DNA of 64,000 bases, from assembly GCF_002095485.1 (NCBI RefSeq), contig NZ_MLFS01000001.1, positions 1 to 64,000 on the forward strand. Direction: 5' to 3'. The DNA comes from Pantoea wallisii. GTDB lineage: Bacteria; Pseudomonadota; Gammaproteobacteria; Enterobacterales; Enterobacteriaceae. The notes beneath the pieces were generated by a model that did no database searches, was not told where the DNA came from, and was given only the letters and a program-made list of their open reading frames with translations. The translations under genes were made by a program, and so were the position numbers. Shown one piece after another: positions 14,599 through 23,875 of this stretch (position 1 is its first letter; the number at the start of each line of letters is the position of its first letter).

Positions 14599-14635
14599 CA
14601 AAAAGCAAAAAATAACCACACGGCTGTGTGGTTAT
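14599..14635 (-). terminator. Intrinsic terminator between yjbE and yjbF
   Basis: A 10-bp perfect stem (ATAACCACAC with GTGTGGTTAT, 4-nt loop, 14612-14635) is followed on the minus strand by TTTTTTGCTTTTT. It sits inside the operon, so partial readthrough would set the ratio of YjbE to YjbFGH. Confidence 0.85.
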
Positions 14636-14651
14636 GTTTAAAGGTGCTACA

Positions 14652-14900
14652 TCAACGTGTGGTGCTCGTTGTGGTGGTGGTCGTTGTACCGGTATTGGCA
14701 CCGTCGCCGCCGCCAGCGGCAGCAACGCCAAGCCCTACTAACGCACCGAGCGCGCCGATACCGACGGCTGTGCTCGCACCGGTCGAGATTGCTCCCGCCT
14801 GTGCGCCCGCTGCGGCACCCGCTTCTTCCGGTGCGGCAATCGCAGAGGAGGAGACGGCAACGTAAAGGAGGGCTGCACTGGCAACCATAAGTTTTTTCAT
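14652..14900 (-). CDS. yjbE: Small secreted protein YjbE
   Basis: YjbE is the short first product of the exopolysaccharide operon. ATG 14900 (MKKLMVASAALLYVAVSSSA) with AGGA upstream gives 82 residues (E. coli 80); an upstream ATG at 14930 would add ten unlikely residues. A signal peptide is followed by a low-complexity Ala/Gly-rich segment, then GGGDGANTG and a run of threonines, the same tail as in E. coli. The mature protein is about 60 residues. Its role is unknown. RcsAB-like sites lie upstream, consistent with the Rcs control known for this operon in E. coli. Confidence 0.9.
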   Translation of the reverse strand: MKKLMVASAALLYVAVSSSAIAAPEEAGAAAGAQAGAISTGASTAVGIGALGALVGLGVAAAGGGDGANTGTTTTTTTSTTR

Positions 14901-15159
14901 AACATTCTGTCCTGCATTTAGATAAAGCATGAATGAAGGATTTACCCGGATTTTGGGCGGGTTCAGTATAGGGCAACAAATTACCAGAGTTCAGCACAAG
15001 GAAAAGAGGGCGATCAGGCAAGGCATTTCTGGTGAAAAATAAGGCGAATTGGCGATAGCTGCTTTTTTTAATTGTGCTTTTTTGGCGAAGTGACATGTTT
15101 GCGCTGTTACGCGTGGCGCGGCAGGATTTTCTGCTTTTGCATTAAAAATTGGTACGGAA

Positions 15160-15173
15160 TAGGAATATTCAGA
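15160..15173 (-). promoter_or_regulatory. RcsAB box upstream of yjbEFGH
   Basis: On the yjb strand the sequence TCTGAATATTCCTA matches the RcsAB consensus TAAGAATATTCCTA at 12 of 14 positions, about 260 bp upstream of yjbE. The Rcs phosphorelay is known to induce yjbEFGH in E. coli. Direct binding is inferred. Confidence 0.6.
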
Positions 15174-15309
15174 TTTTCCTGAAAGGCGTTAAATAGAAAC
15201 CTCAGGATAATCATTAAGATGGATTCGATTTACCCGCTAAACAGATCCATTTTTAACTAAAAATTGCCAGAGGCAATCTTTAAATCTTCCGATTTTCCTT
15301 AGGTCACTT

Positions 15310-15323
15310 TAAGAATTTTCTAA
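15310..15323 (-). promoter_or_regulatory. Second RcsAB-like box in the yjbE-pgi gap
   Basis: TAAGAATTTTCTAA (plus strand) matches the RcsAB consensus at 11 of 14 positions on either strand because it is near-palindromic. It lies 150 bp farther from yjbE than the first box and could be chance in AT-rich DNA. Confidence 0.35.
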
Positions 15324-15371
15324 GCGAGTCGCGGCGGGAAAGTCGCAATATTGCGACGGGGATGGATTGAC

Positions 15372-15406
15372 GAACATAAATAAGGCGGCATTTCAGCCGC
15401 CTTATT
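15372..15406 (-). terminator. Terminator of pgi
   Basis: An 11-bp stem (AATAAGGCGGC with GCCGCCTTATT, 6-nt loop) lies 17 bases after the pgi stop and is followed on the minus strand by TATTTATG. Confidence 0.75.
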
Positions 15407-15422
15407 CCGGTTGACCAGTAAA

Positions 15423-17454
<2,032 letters not shown>

Positions 17455-17661
17455 CTTGCACCTCCGGGTGCAAGCCAGAAGAGGCGCGTCGCCCAGGCAG
17501 TGTGTTCAAGGACCCGTATCCAGCGAGAACACATCAGGGGGTGCGACGCCGAGGTGGCGCAACACGCGGAGTGTTGTGCTGTCGGCTGCAGGGGCTGAAT
17601 CCTCTGGGTTGTCACCAGAATCGTCCGCAGTCGGACGATTCGCAAGGTGAAGTGCTTTTGG
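17455..17661 (+). promoter_or_regulatory. Lysine riboswitch (L box) of lysC
   Basis: The lysC leader matches the E. coli lysine riboswitch block by block: a leading hairpin (CTTGCACC/GGTGCAAG, 17455-17474), CCAGAAGAGGCGCG, the AGGGGGTGCGACGCCGAGGT core, GGGGCTGAATCCTCTGGGTT, and the CGCAGTCGG segment. P1 pairs CCAGAAG (17475-17481) with CTTTTGG (17655-17661). Downstream, ATCTCCT (17668-17674) is perfectly complementary to AGGAGAT (17746-17752) near the ribosome site, a possible part of the switch. Lysine binding is expected to lower LysC synthesis. Confidence 0.96.
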
Positions 17662-17775
17662 TGACTCATCTCCTGATCTTGTCTGTCCAATTCTGCTCTT
17701 CTCTTGTGCCAAGGCTGTTACCCGATCTTCTCTTCCGCGTATGGGAGGAGATAACCTGACACGAGGTTTTGTTAC

Positions 17776-19131
17776 ATGTCTCAATCGTTGATCGTGGCAA
17801 AATTTGGCGGCACCAGCGTTGCCGATTTCGATGCCATGAACCGCAGCGCGGACATTGTGCTGTCCGATGCCAATACACGCTTAGTGGTGCTCTCGGCTTC
17901 TGCCGGTATCACCAACCTGCTGGTCTCTTTAGCGGAGGGACGCGAGCTGGAGCAGCGTGCTTATCTGCTGGATGAAATCCGCACCATTCAATACGCCATC
18001 ATTGATCGTCTGCAGTCGCCTGAGGTTATCCGTCAGGAGATTGATCGCATGCTGGAGAACATCCTGATGCTGGCGGAAGCCGCTGCGCTCGCCACCTCCA
18101 CAGCGTTAACCGATGAGCTGGTCAGCCACGGTGAGCTGATGTCCACGCTGCTGTTTGTGGAGATCCTGCGTGAGCGCCAGGTGAACGCTGAGTGGTTTGA
18201 TGTGCGTAAAGTGATGCGCACCAGCGATCGCTTTGGACGCGCTGAGCCAGATGTGGCGGCGTTAAAAGCGTTGACCGCCGTGCAGCTGGCGCCACGCATT
18301 GCGGAAGCGCTGGTGATTACCCAGGGCTTTATTGGCAGTGAAGATAAGGGCCGAACTACCACGCTGGGCCGTGGCGGCAGCGATTATACCGCTGCACTGC
18401 TGGGTGAAGCGCTGCATGCGGCGCGGATAGATATCTGGACTGACGTCGCCGGCATTTATACGACCGACCCACGCGTGGTACCGGCGGCGAAACGTATCGA
18501 GGAGATCACCTTCGAAGAAGCGGCTGAAATGGCGATCTTCGGTGCCAAAGTGCTGCATCCGGCGACCTTGCTGCCCGCTGTGCGCAGCGACATCCCGGTG
18601 TTTGTCGGCTCAAGCAAAAATCCGGCTGCAGGGGGTACGCGCGTCTGCAATGAGACCAAAAACCCGCCGCTGTTCCGCGCGCTGGCGCTGCGTCGTAAGC
18701 AGACCCTGATGACGTTGCACAGTCTGAACATGCTGCATGCACACGGCTTCCTCGCCGAAGTGTTTGCCATCCTCGCGCGCCACAATATCTCTGTCGATCT
18801 GGTCACCACCTCCGAAGTGAGCGTGGCGCTGACGCTGGATACCACCGGCTCCACCAGCAGCACCGACAGTCTGCTGACACAGGCGCTGCTGACCGAGCTG
18901 TCATCGCTGTGCCGCGTAGAGGTTGAAGAGAACCTTGCGCTGGTGGCGATTATTGGTAATAACCTGTCGAAAGCCTGCGGCGTGGGCAAAGAGGTGTTTG
19001 GTGCGCTGGAGCCCTTCAATCTGCGCATGATCTGCTACGGCGCCAGCAGCTACAATCTGTGCTTCCTGGTACCCACGCCGGATGCTGAAGAAGTTGTGCG
19101 TGCGCTGCACAAGAATCTTTTTGGCTCCTGA
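17776..19131 (+). CDS. lysC: Lysine-sensitive aspartokinase III LysC
   Basis: LysC phosphorylates aspartate, the first step to lysine, threonine and methionine, and is feedback-inhibited by lysine. The protein has 451 residues (E. coli 449). The N-terminal kinase domain shows KFGGTSVADFDAM (residues 8-20), TLGRGGSDYTAALLG and DVAGIYTTDPRVV; the C-terminal third holds two ACT domains (LHAHGFLAEVFAILARHNISVDLV and LVAIIGNNLS). ATG 17776 follows ACGAGG. It is a single-gene unit with a lysine riboswitch leader and a terminator, so it is controlled both in synthesis and in activity by lysine. Confidence 0.98.
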   Translation: MSQSLIVAKFGGTSVADFDAMNRSADIVLSDANTRLVVLSASAGITNLLVSLAEGRELEQRAYLLDEIRTIQYAIIDRLQSPEVIRQEIDRMLENILMLAEAAALATSTALTDELVSHGELMSTLLFVEILRERQVNAEWFDVRKVMRTSDRFGRAEPDVAALKALTAVQLAPRIAEALVITQGFIGSEDKGRTTTLGRGGSDYTAALLGEALHAARIDIWTDVAGIYTTDPRVVPAAKRIEEITFEEAAEMAIFGAKVLHPATLLPAVRSDIPVFVGSSKNPAAGGTRVCNETKNPPLFRALALRRKQTLMTLHSLNMLHAHGFLAEVFAILARHNISVDLVTTSEVSVALTLDTTGSTSSTDSLLTQALLTELSSLCRVEVEENLALVAIIGNNLSKACGVGKEVFGALEPFNLRMICYGASSYNLCFLVPTPDAEEVVRALHKNLFGS

Positions 19132-19150
19132 TACGCCAGGCTCACCTGTT

Positions 19151-19176
19151 AAGCCGGACAATGTCCGGCTTTTTTA
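19151..19176 (+). terminator. Terminator of lysC
   Basis: AAGCCGGA pairs with TCCGGCTT around a short loop and is followed by a run of six Ts, 19 bases after the lysC stop. Confidence 0.9.
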
Positions 19177-19391
19177 TTGCCTGGTGCGCAGCCTGACGGC
19201 TTTTCGGAGAGATTGCAGCGTAATTTCCAGGCCAGCAGGCTGATTTCCAGCAGCCGATAGGCATTTAGGCTGCTCTGCGTACCTCAGGATAATGAAATGT
19301 TATGATCCGCTGTCTGCCTGCGGTCGTTCCCCGCAGTGCACTTCATCTGTGGCAAATCACACTATAAAGAAAACGCTAAGGACATCGCTTC

Positions 19392-20315
19392 ATGCTCGCC
19401 AAACTTACCCGCCTGTTCCCACTCTGGGCCGTGCTGCTCTCCGTTGCGGCCTACTATTCGCCGTCAACTTTCCTCGGTATTGGTCCGTGGGTCACTTATC
19501 TGCTGATGCTGATTATGTTCGGCATGGGCGTAACGCTAAATATTGACGATTTTAAACGCGTGCTGGTGCGTCCGGCGCCGGTTGTTGCCGGCACCTTCCT
19601 GCACTATCTGGTGATGCCGCTGGCGGCCTGGGCGCTGGCGAAGCTGTTCCAGATGCCGCCGGATCTGGCTGCCGGCATGATTCTGGTGGGCAGCGTTGCC
19701 AGTGGCACCGCATCCAACGTGATGATCTATCTGGCGAAAGGGGATGTAGCGCTGTCGGTTACCATCTCATCGGTTTCTGCGCTGGTGGGCGTCTTTGCTA
19801 CGCCGCTGCTGACGCGCTTCTACGTGGATACGCACATTCAGGTGGATGTGGTTGGCATGCTGCTAAGCATCGTGAAAATTGTGGTGATCCCGATTAGCCT
19901 CGGCCTGATCATCCACCATTCGATGAACAGCGTGGTACGCCGCGTTGAGCCTTATCTGCCGGCGTTTTCGATGGTCTGTATTCTGCTGATCATCAGTGCG
20001 GTGGTCGCGGGCAGTCAGGGCTTTATCGGTTCGGTGGGCCTGATGGTGATTGCAGCGGTGATATTGCACAACGCGATTGGTCTGCTCGGTGGTTACTGGG
20101 GCGGTAAGCTGTTTGGGTTTGATGAATCCACCTGCCGCACGCTGGCGCTGGAGGTCGGTATGCAGAACTCTGGCCTGGCGGCCACGCTGGGCAAGCTCTA
20201 CTTCTCACCGCTGGCGGCCCTGCCTGGCGCGCTGTTCTCGGTCTGGCACAACCTCTCCGGTTCTCTGCTGGCGGGTTACTGGTCGGGTAAAACGATTGAG
20301 AAGAAGCAGAAATAA
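19392..20315 (+). CDS. panS: BASS-family sodium symporter, probably pantoate transporter PanS
   Basis: This 307-residue protein has eight to ten hydrophobic segments and the bile-acid:sodium-symporter family marks: [13 protein letters not shown] (about residue 47-59), [21 protein letters not shown] (about 98-118) and the C-terminal [16 protein letters not shown] with sodium-site residues. It resembles Salmonella PanS, a ketopantoate/pantoate transporter, and Bacillus YocS; I recognise the subfamily but not the substrate with certainty. The start ATG 19392 follows CTAAGGACA. It stands alone: 260 bases from lysC upstream, and palindromic repeats follow. E. coli K-12 has no counterpart beside lysC. 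Confidence 0.75.
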   Translation: MLAKLTRLFPLWAVLLSVAAYYSPSTFLGIGPWVTYLLMLIMFGMGVTLNIDDFKRVLVRPAPVVAGTFLHYLVMPLAAWALAKLFQMPPDLAAGMILVGSVASGTASNVMIYLAKGDVALSVTISSVSALVGVFATPLLTRFYVDTHIQVDVVGMLLSIVKIVVIPISLGLIIHHSMNSVVRRVEPYLPAFSMVCILLIISAVVAGSQGFIGSVGLMVIAAVILHNAIGLLGGYWGGKLFGFDESTCRTLALEVGMQNSGLAATLGKLYFSPLAALPGALFSVWHNLSGSLLAGYWSGKTIEKKQK

Positions 20316-20330
20316 TGGGTTATGCATATT

Positions 20331-20522
20331 GGTCGCCATCAATGGCGATCGGTTAAGTATCATAGATCTGTTGATACCGGTGCGCATAAATGCGCGCCCT
20401 ACAAAAAAAACCGCAATGACCTTGTACGGTCGCCATTCATGGCGACCGTACATGCTTATCGGACAAGTGTGTCGCCATAAATGGCAATTCAACAATATTC
20501 GACCGGTGCGCTAACGCGTACC
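20331..20522. repeat. REP/BIME cluster after panS
   Basis: Five related palindromes lie together: form A at 20331-20350, form B at 20379-20398 (followed by CTAC), a long form A at 20424-20451 that is a perfect 28-bp palindrome centred on ATTCAT, a decayed form A at 20470-20489, and a decayed form B at 20505-20522. This is the densest copy cluster in the window and fills most of the gap between panS and the convergent small gene. Confidence 0.85.
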
Positions 20523-20571
20523 TTTAAAATATGAAAAAATTTACTTAATCCTCTTCATGGGCCAGACCGAT

Positions 20572-20895
20572 TTATTCTTTTTTTACTGATGCAGGAAAAG
20601 CCAGAAAGGGGAAGAGTAAATAAGGTGCAACGATTAAAAGAATAAACACTCCCCGTGAATATCCCGCATCGTTTATTCTTCTGCTGCCACAAGCCAGCGA
20701 TGGCATAACAAAGAGCAGTAAAGGAATCCATGCTATTTCATTAGTGAGTGAAGCAAACATGCTAAGATAACAACAAAACCAGATAATCTGGAACATCATA
20801 AAAGCGATGTAATATAAGCGGCTATCTTTGCCACTATAATCAAACGTCTTAATCAATCCATTTTTTATTGGTGTTAATAAGAGAGTCAGCGCCAT
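20572..20895 (-). CDS. DUF805-family small membrane protein
   Basis: The protein has 107 residues, about four hydrophobic segments and the motif SRRINDAGYSRG (about residues 71-82), the hallmark of DUF805 inner-membrane proteins such as E. coli YhaH. The function of the family is unknown. ATG 20895 is preceded by GGTGG ten bases upstream. It follows the small gene at 20939-21262 by 43 bases on the same strand, so the two form one unit. Codon and base composition are distinctly AT-rich compared with the flanking genes, suggesting acquisition by transfer. Confidence 0.75.
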   Translation of the reverse strand: MALTLLLTPIKNGLIKTFDYSGKDSRLYYIAFMMFQIIWFCCYLSMFASLTNEIAWIPLLLFVMPSLACGSRRINDAGYSRGVFILLIVAPYLLFPFLAFPASVKKE

Positions 20896-20938
20896 TTTTT
20901 TCTAACCACCATAAAAATGATGAGAGACAGCAAGGCTG

Positions 20939-21262
20939 CTAAAGCATAAGCGGTAGCAAGGCTAAAATTATCAATATGTACCCCGCATAATCCAGTGCGA
21001 ACCGGGTGTCTTTATCAGCGGAGTTATGTTGGATGAGATGTGCGCCTGATAATATTTTTATTCGCTGCCACAAGGAAATGTTATCTGCAGTGATTTTATG
21101 ACCTTCGAGATACACGTCCTGTTTGCGATAAAGTTGGTAAACCATTTTGTGAACCTGGATCAGCGAGGCGCCAATACCATGCCAGTTAAGCGCATCACGG
21201 TTGTAGATCCGTTCGATGATAATGAATATCCCGGTTCCTTTATAAGATTCAATATTGTTCAT
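20939..21262 (-). CDS. Unrecognised small protein with C-terminal membrane segment
   Basis: I do not recognise this 107-residue protein. It opens MNNIESYKGTGIFIIIERIY, has a charged, mostly polar middle (GHKITADNISLWQRIKILSG) and ends in a single strongly hydrophobic helix (FALDYAGYILIILALLPLML), so it is probably tail-anchored in the inner membrane. Expression signals are good: AGGAGG seven bases before ATG 21262, and a promoter at 21288-21317. It leads a two-gene unit with the DUF805 gene. Composition is AT-rich, unlike the core genes on both sides. Confidence 0.65.
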   Translation of the reverse strand: MNNIESYKGTGIFIIIERIYNRDALNWHGIGASLIQVHKMVYQLYRKQDVYLEGHKITADNISLWQRIKILSGAHLIQHNSADKDTRFALDYAGYILIILALLPLML

Positions 21263-21287
21263 AGCGTCATCCTCCTTGAGTTAGTGG

Positions 21288-21317
21288 ATTATAACTAATG
21301 ATTAGAGTTGCTTACAA
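21288..21317 (-). promoter_or_regulatory. Predicted sigma-70 promoter of the AT-rich gene pair
   Basis: On the minus strand TTGTAA (21317-21312), an 18-bp spacer and TATAAT (21293-21288) lie about 25 bases upstream of the first start codon. The -10 hexamer is a perfect match to consensus. Confidence 0.55.
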
Positions 21318-21424
21318 TAAAAAATCAGGAGACTTGTCTATTGTATACCGGGAGATAGCAATGGTTAACGCATGTTATCTCTGGTACTGCTTTGTTTATA
21401 AAGGACTTATTCACTTTTCATGAT

Positions 21425-21452
21425 GGTTGCCTGTAAACAGGCAACCCATTTT
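21425..21452 (+). terminator. Orphan hairpin with T tract
   Basis: GGTTGCCTGT pairs perfectly with ACAGGCAACC (21425-21446), then CATTTTTATT follows on the plus strand. No plus-strand gene precedes it within a kilobase, and on the minus strand there is no U tract. It may end an unannotated short transcript starting in 21300-21380. Confidence 0.55.
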
Positions 21453-21596
21453 TATTATTTGGATTACTAATTTTTTATAATATTACCATTAGCGTTTTAG
21501 AGAACTCTGCGTCGCGATACCCGGGCATCGCGGTACTGTTCTCGTCAGCCCACCTGTGCCGCCAGTGAATCAGCAGAACCGCCAGCACGCCAAACA

Positions 21597-22189
21597 CTAC
21601 AGCTTCAGGTAAACCCGAATCCCGTCCAGGAACATCTGCGTCGCCAGCATAATTAATATCAGCCCCATCAGGCGCTCAAGCGCGTTAACGCCCTTATCAC
21701 CGAGCAGGCGCAGGAATAGGCCGGACATCAGTAAAATTGCCACGGTTACGCCCCAGGCGATCAGCAGCGCGCCCACCAGGTGCGTCATTTGATGGGGATA
21801 CTGATGCGAAAGCAGCATCAGTGTCGCCAGCAGTGACGGGCCGGCAACCAGCGGAATCGCCAGCGGCACCAGGAAGGGCTCTTCACCGGCCGGCAGGCCG
21901 CTGGTACTGGTCTCGCCAGAGGGAAAAATCATGCGGATAGCGATCAAAAACAGAATTACGCCGCCGGAGATCGACACGGTTTCGGTGCGCAGATTCAGGA
22001 AGGTCAGAATGCGCTCGCCGGCAAACAAAAACAGCAGCATCAGTGCCAGGGCGATTAGCAGCTCGCGGATCAGTACCACACGGCGACGCTTTGGCTCCAG
22101 ATGCTTCAGCACCGACATAAAGATCGGCAGGTTGCCCAGCGGTCCATAATCAACAACAGCAGTATGGTCGCGGATATCATCTCAGTCAT
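21597..22189 (-). pseudogene. yhgN: MarC-family membrane protein YhgN, frameshifted as read
   Basis: YhgN is an integral membrane protein of the MarC family with about six transmembrane helices; its function is unknown. The good start at 22189 gives MTEMISATILLLLIMD and then loses frame. One base is missing at about 22141 (a Pro codon CCG reduced to CG before LGNLPIFMSVLKHLEPKRR). Restoring it gives exactly 197 residues, the E. coli length. The remaining 173 codons are intact (SGGVILFLIAIRMIFPSG, GLPAGEEPFLVPLAIPLVAGPS, RLMGLILIMLATQMFLDGI). In E. coli yhgN also adjoins asd. A sequence error is likelier than a true mutation. Confidence 0.9.
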
Positions 22190-22407
22190 TATTAGTAAAC
22201 CATCCCTTCAGGTCGGCCACGGCCGTTATTAGTTGTACTGCTGAAAAAGTTAGCGCAATCGAATTAATTCACTTGCCAGAAGTGCTGCATTTTGTAGAGT
22301 TGAGGGTCCCAGGTAAACCTGAATTACGCAGACTGGCGTATAAACCGCGTCAGATCTTTTACTCGCACCATACAGGCCTCGGCCAGAGCTCCTGAGACGG
22401 ACAGAAA

Positions 22408-23517
22408 ATGAAGAATGTAGGTTTTATTGGTTGGCGTGGCATGGTCGGCTCTGTGCTGATGTCACGCATGAGCGAAGAACGTGATTTCGATGTCATCAAT
22501 CCGGTCTTCTTCTCCACGTCGCAACTGGGTCAGGCTGCGCCAGCGTTTGGCGGCAAGTCCACCGGGGCGCTGCAGGATGCTTTTGATATTGAGGCGCTGA
22601 AGGCGCTGGATATTATTATCACCTGCCAGGGCGGCGACTATACCAGTGAAGTCTACCCGAAGCTGCGTGAGAGCGGCTGGCAGGGCTACTGGATTGATGC
22701 GGCTTCCACGCTGCGCATGAAAGAGGATGCCATCATCATTCTCGATCCGGTCAACCATCAGGTGATTCGCCAGGGGCTGGATAACGGCATCAAAACCTTC
22801 GTGGGCGGTAATTGTACCGTCAGCCTGATGCTGATGTCGCTCGGCGGCCTGTTCGCGAACGATCTGGTAGAGTGGGCATCAGTGGCCACTTACCAGGCCG
22901 CGTCCGGCGGCGGCGCGCGGCATATGCGTGAACTGCTGACGCAGATGGGCATGCTGCACGATCACGTAGCCAAATCGCTCCAGGACCCGGCATCCGCGAT
23001 TCTCGATATTGAACGTAGCGTCACCGATTTCACCCGCTCCGGCACGCTGCCGACGGATAACTTTGGCGTGCCGCTGGCGGGCAGCCTGATTCCGTGGATC
23101 GACAAGCAGCTCGACAACGGCCAGAGCCGCGAAGAGTGGAAAGGTCAGGCCGAAACCAACAAGATCCTCAATACGGGGAACATCATTCCGGTTGATGGCC
23201 TGTGCGTGCGCGTTGGCGCGCTGCGCTGCCACAGCCAGGCGTTTACGCTGAAACTGAAAAAAGATGTGCCGCTGAACGAAATCGAGCAGCTGCTGGCTGC
23301 GCACAACGAGTGGGTGAAAGTAGTCCCTAACGATCGTGAGATCACGATGCGTGAACTGACCCCTGCAGCGGTAACCGGCACGCTGACAACTCCGGTGGGC
23401 CGTCTGCGTAAGCTGAACATGGGGCCGGAGTACCTTTCTGCCTTCACCGTGGGCGATCAGCTCCTGTGGGGCGCGGCCGAACCGCTGCGTCGCATGCTGC
23501 GTCTGCTTATCGACTAA
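22408..23517 (+). CDS. asd: Aspartate-semialdehyde dehydrogenase Asd
   Basis: Asd reduces aspartyl phosphate to aspartate semialdehyde with NADPH, the step after LysC and the branch point to lysine/diaminopimelate, threonine and methionine. The 369 residues (E. coli 367) start [21 protein letters not shown], the nucleotide-binding loop. The catalytic cysteine is in [10 protein letters not shown] (about 135), and the substrate-binding and catalytic His region is [16 protein letters not shown] (about 268-283). It is a single gene with a strong terminator, about 360 bases upstream of glgB, as in E. coli. Confidence 0.98.
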   Translation: MKNVGFIGWRGMVGSVLMSRMSEERDFDVINPVFFSTSQLGQAAPAFGGKSTGALQDAFDIEALKALDIIITCQGGDYTSEVYPKLRESGWQGYWIDAASTLRMKEDAIIILDPVNHQVIRQGLDNGIKTFVGGNCTVSLMLMSLGGLFANDLVEWASVATYQAASGGGARHMRELLTQMGMLHDHVAKSLQDPASAILDIERSVTDFTRSGTLPTDNFGVPLAGSLIPWIDKQLDNGQSREEWKGQAETNKILNTGNIIPVDGLCVRVGALRCHSQAFTLKLKKDVPLNEIEQLLAAHNEWVKVVPNDREITMRELTPAAVTGTLTTPVGRLRKLNMGPEYLSAFTVGDQLLWGAAEPLRRMLRLLID

Positions 23518-23536
23518 GCGCAGCGGCAAACCAGTC

Positions 23537-23561
23537 AGGCCGGGGGTTCCCGGCCTTTTTT
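23537..23561 (+). terminator. Terminator of asd
   Basis: AGGCCGGG and CCCGGCCT form an 8-bp GC-rich stem with a 4-nt loop, followed by six Ts, 20 bases after the asd stop. Confidence 0.92.
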
Positions 23562-23875
23562 ATAACGTCCGGCTGCAAAACTTAATGCAAATTGCGCCCG
23601 ACAAGTGATCCGCTTCCCCTTTTTGCTCGTCAGATAAGAATTTTTTGCGTTCCTCCCTGGCAACTGCCAACCCCAAGCTATGATTTAACAGTAATGTGCC
23701 GGTTGTTAACTGTTTTTACTTTGTGAATTGAATAGTTGTTGTACACGGCAGACATCTTTTCCATGGACGGTGTCCTTGCTTGCTGCTGTATGTATGGCTC
23801 AATGAAAAGCAGCGCACCAGTAGCGACATTGTCGTCTCTGCGGTCGCCTGCGCCAAAAATCATAGGAAGAAAGTC
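23562..23875 (+). promoter_or_regulatory. Leader and promoter region of glgBXCAP
   Basis: No gene is supported here. An open frame begins at 23780 but its first 32 codons have no family match, and the true glgB start is 23876. The region must hold glgB promoters; I could not pick a convincing -35/-10 pair or regulator site. Confidence 0.4.
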
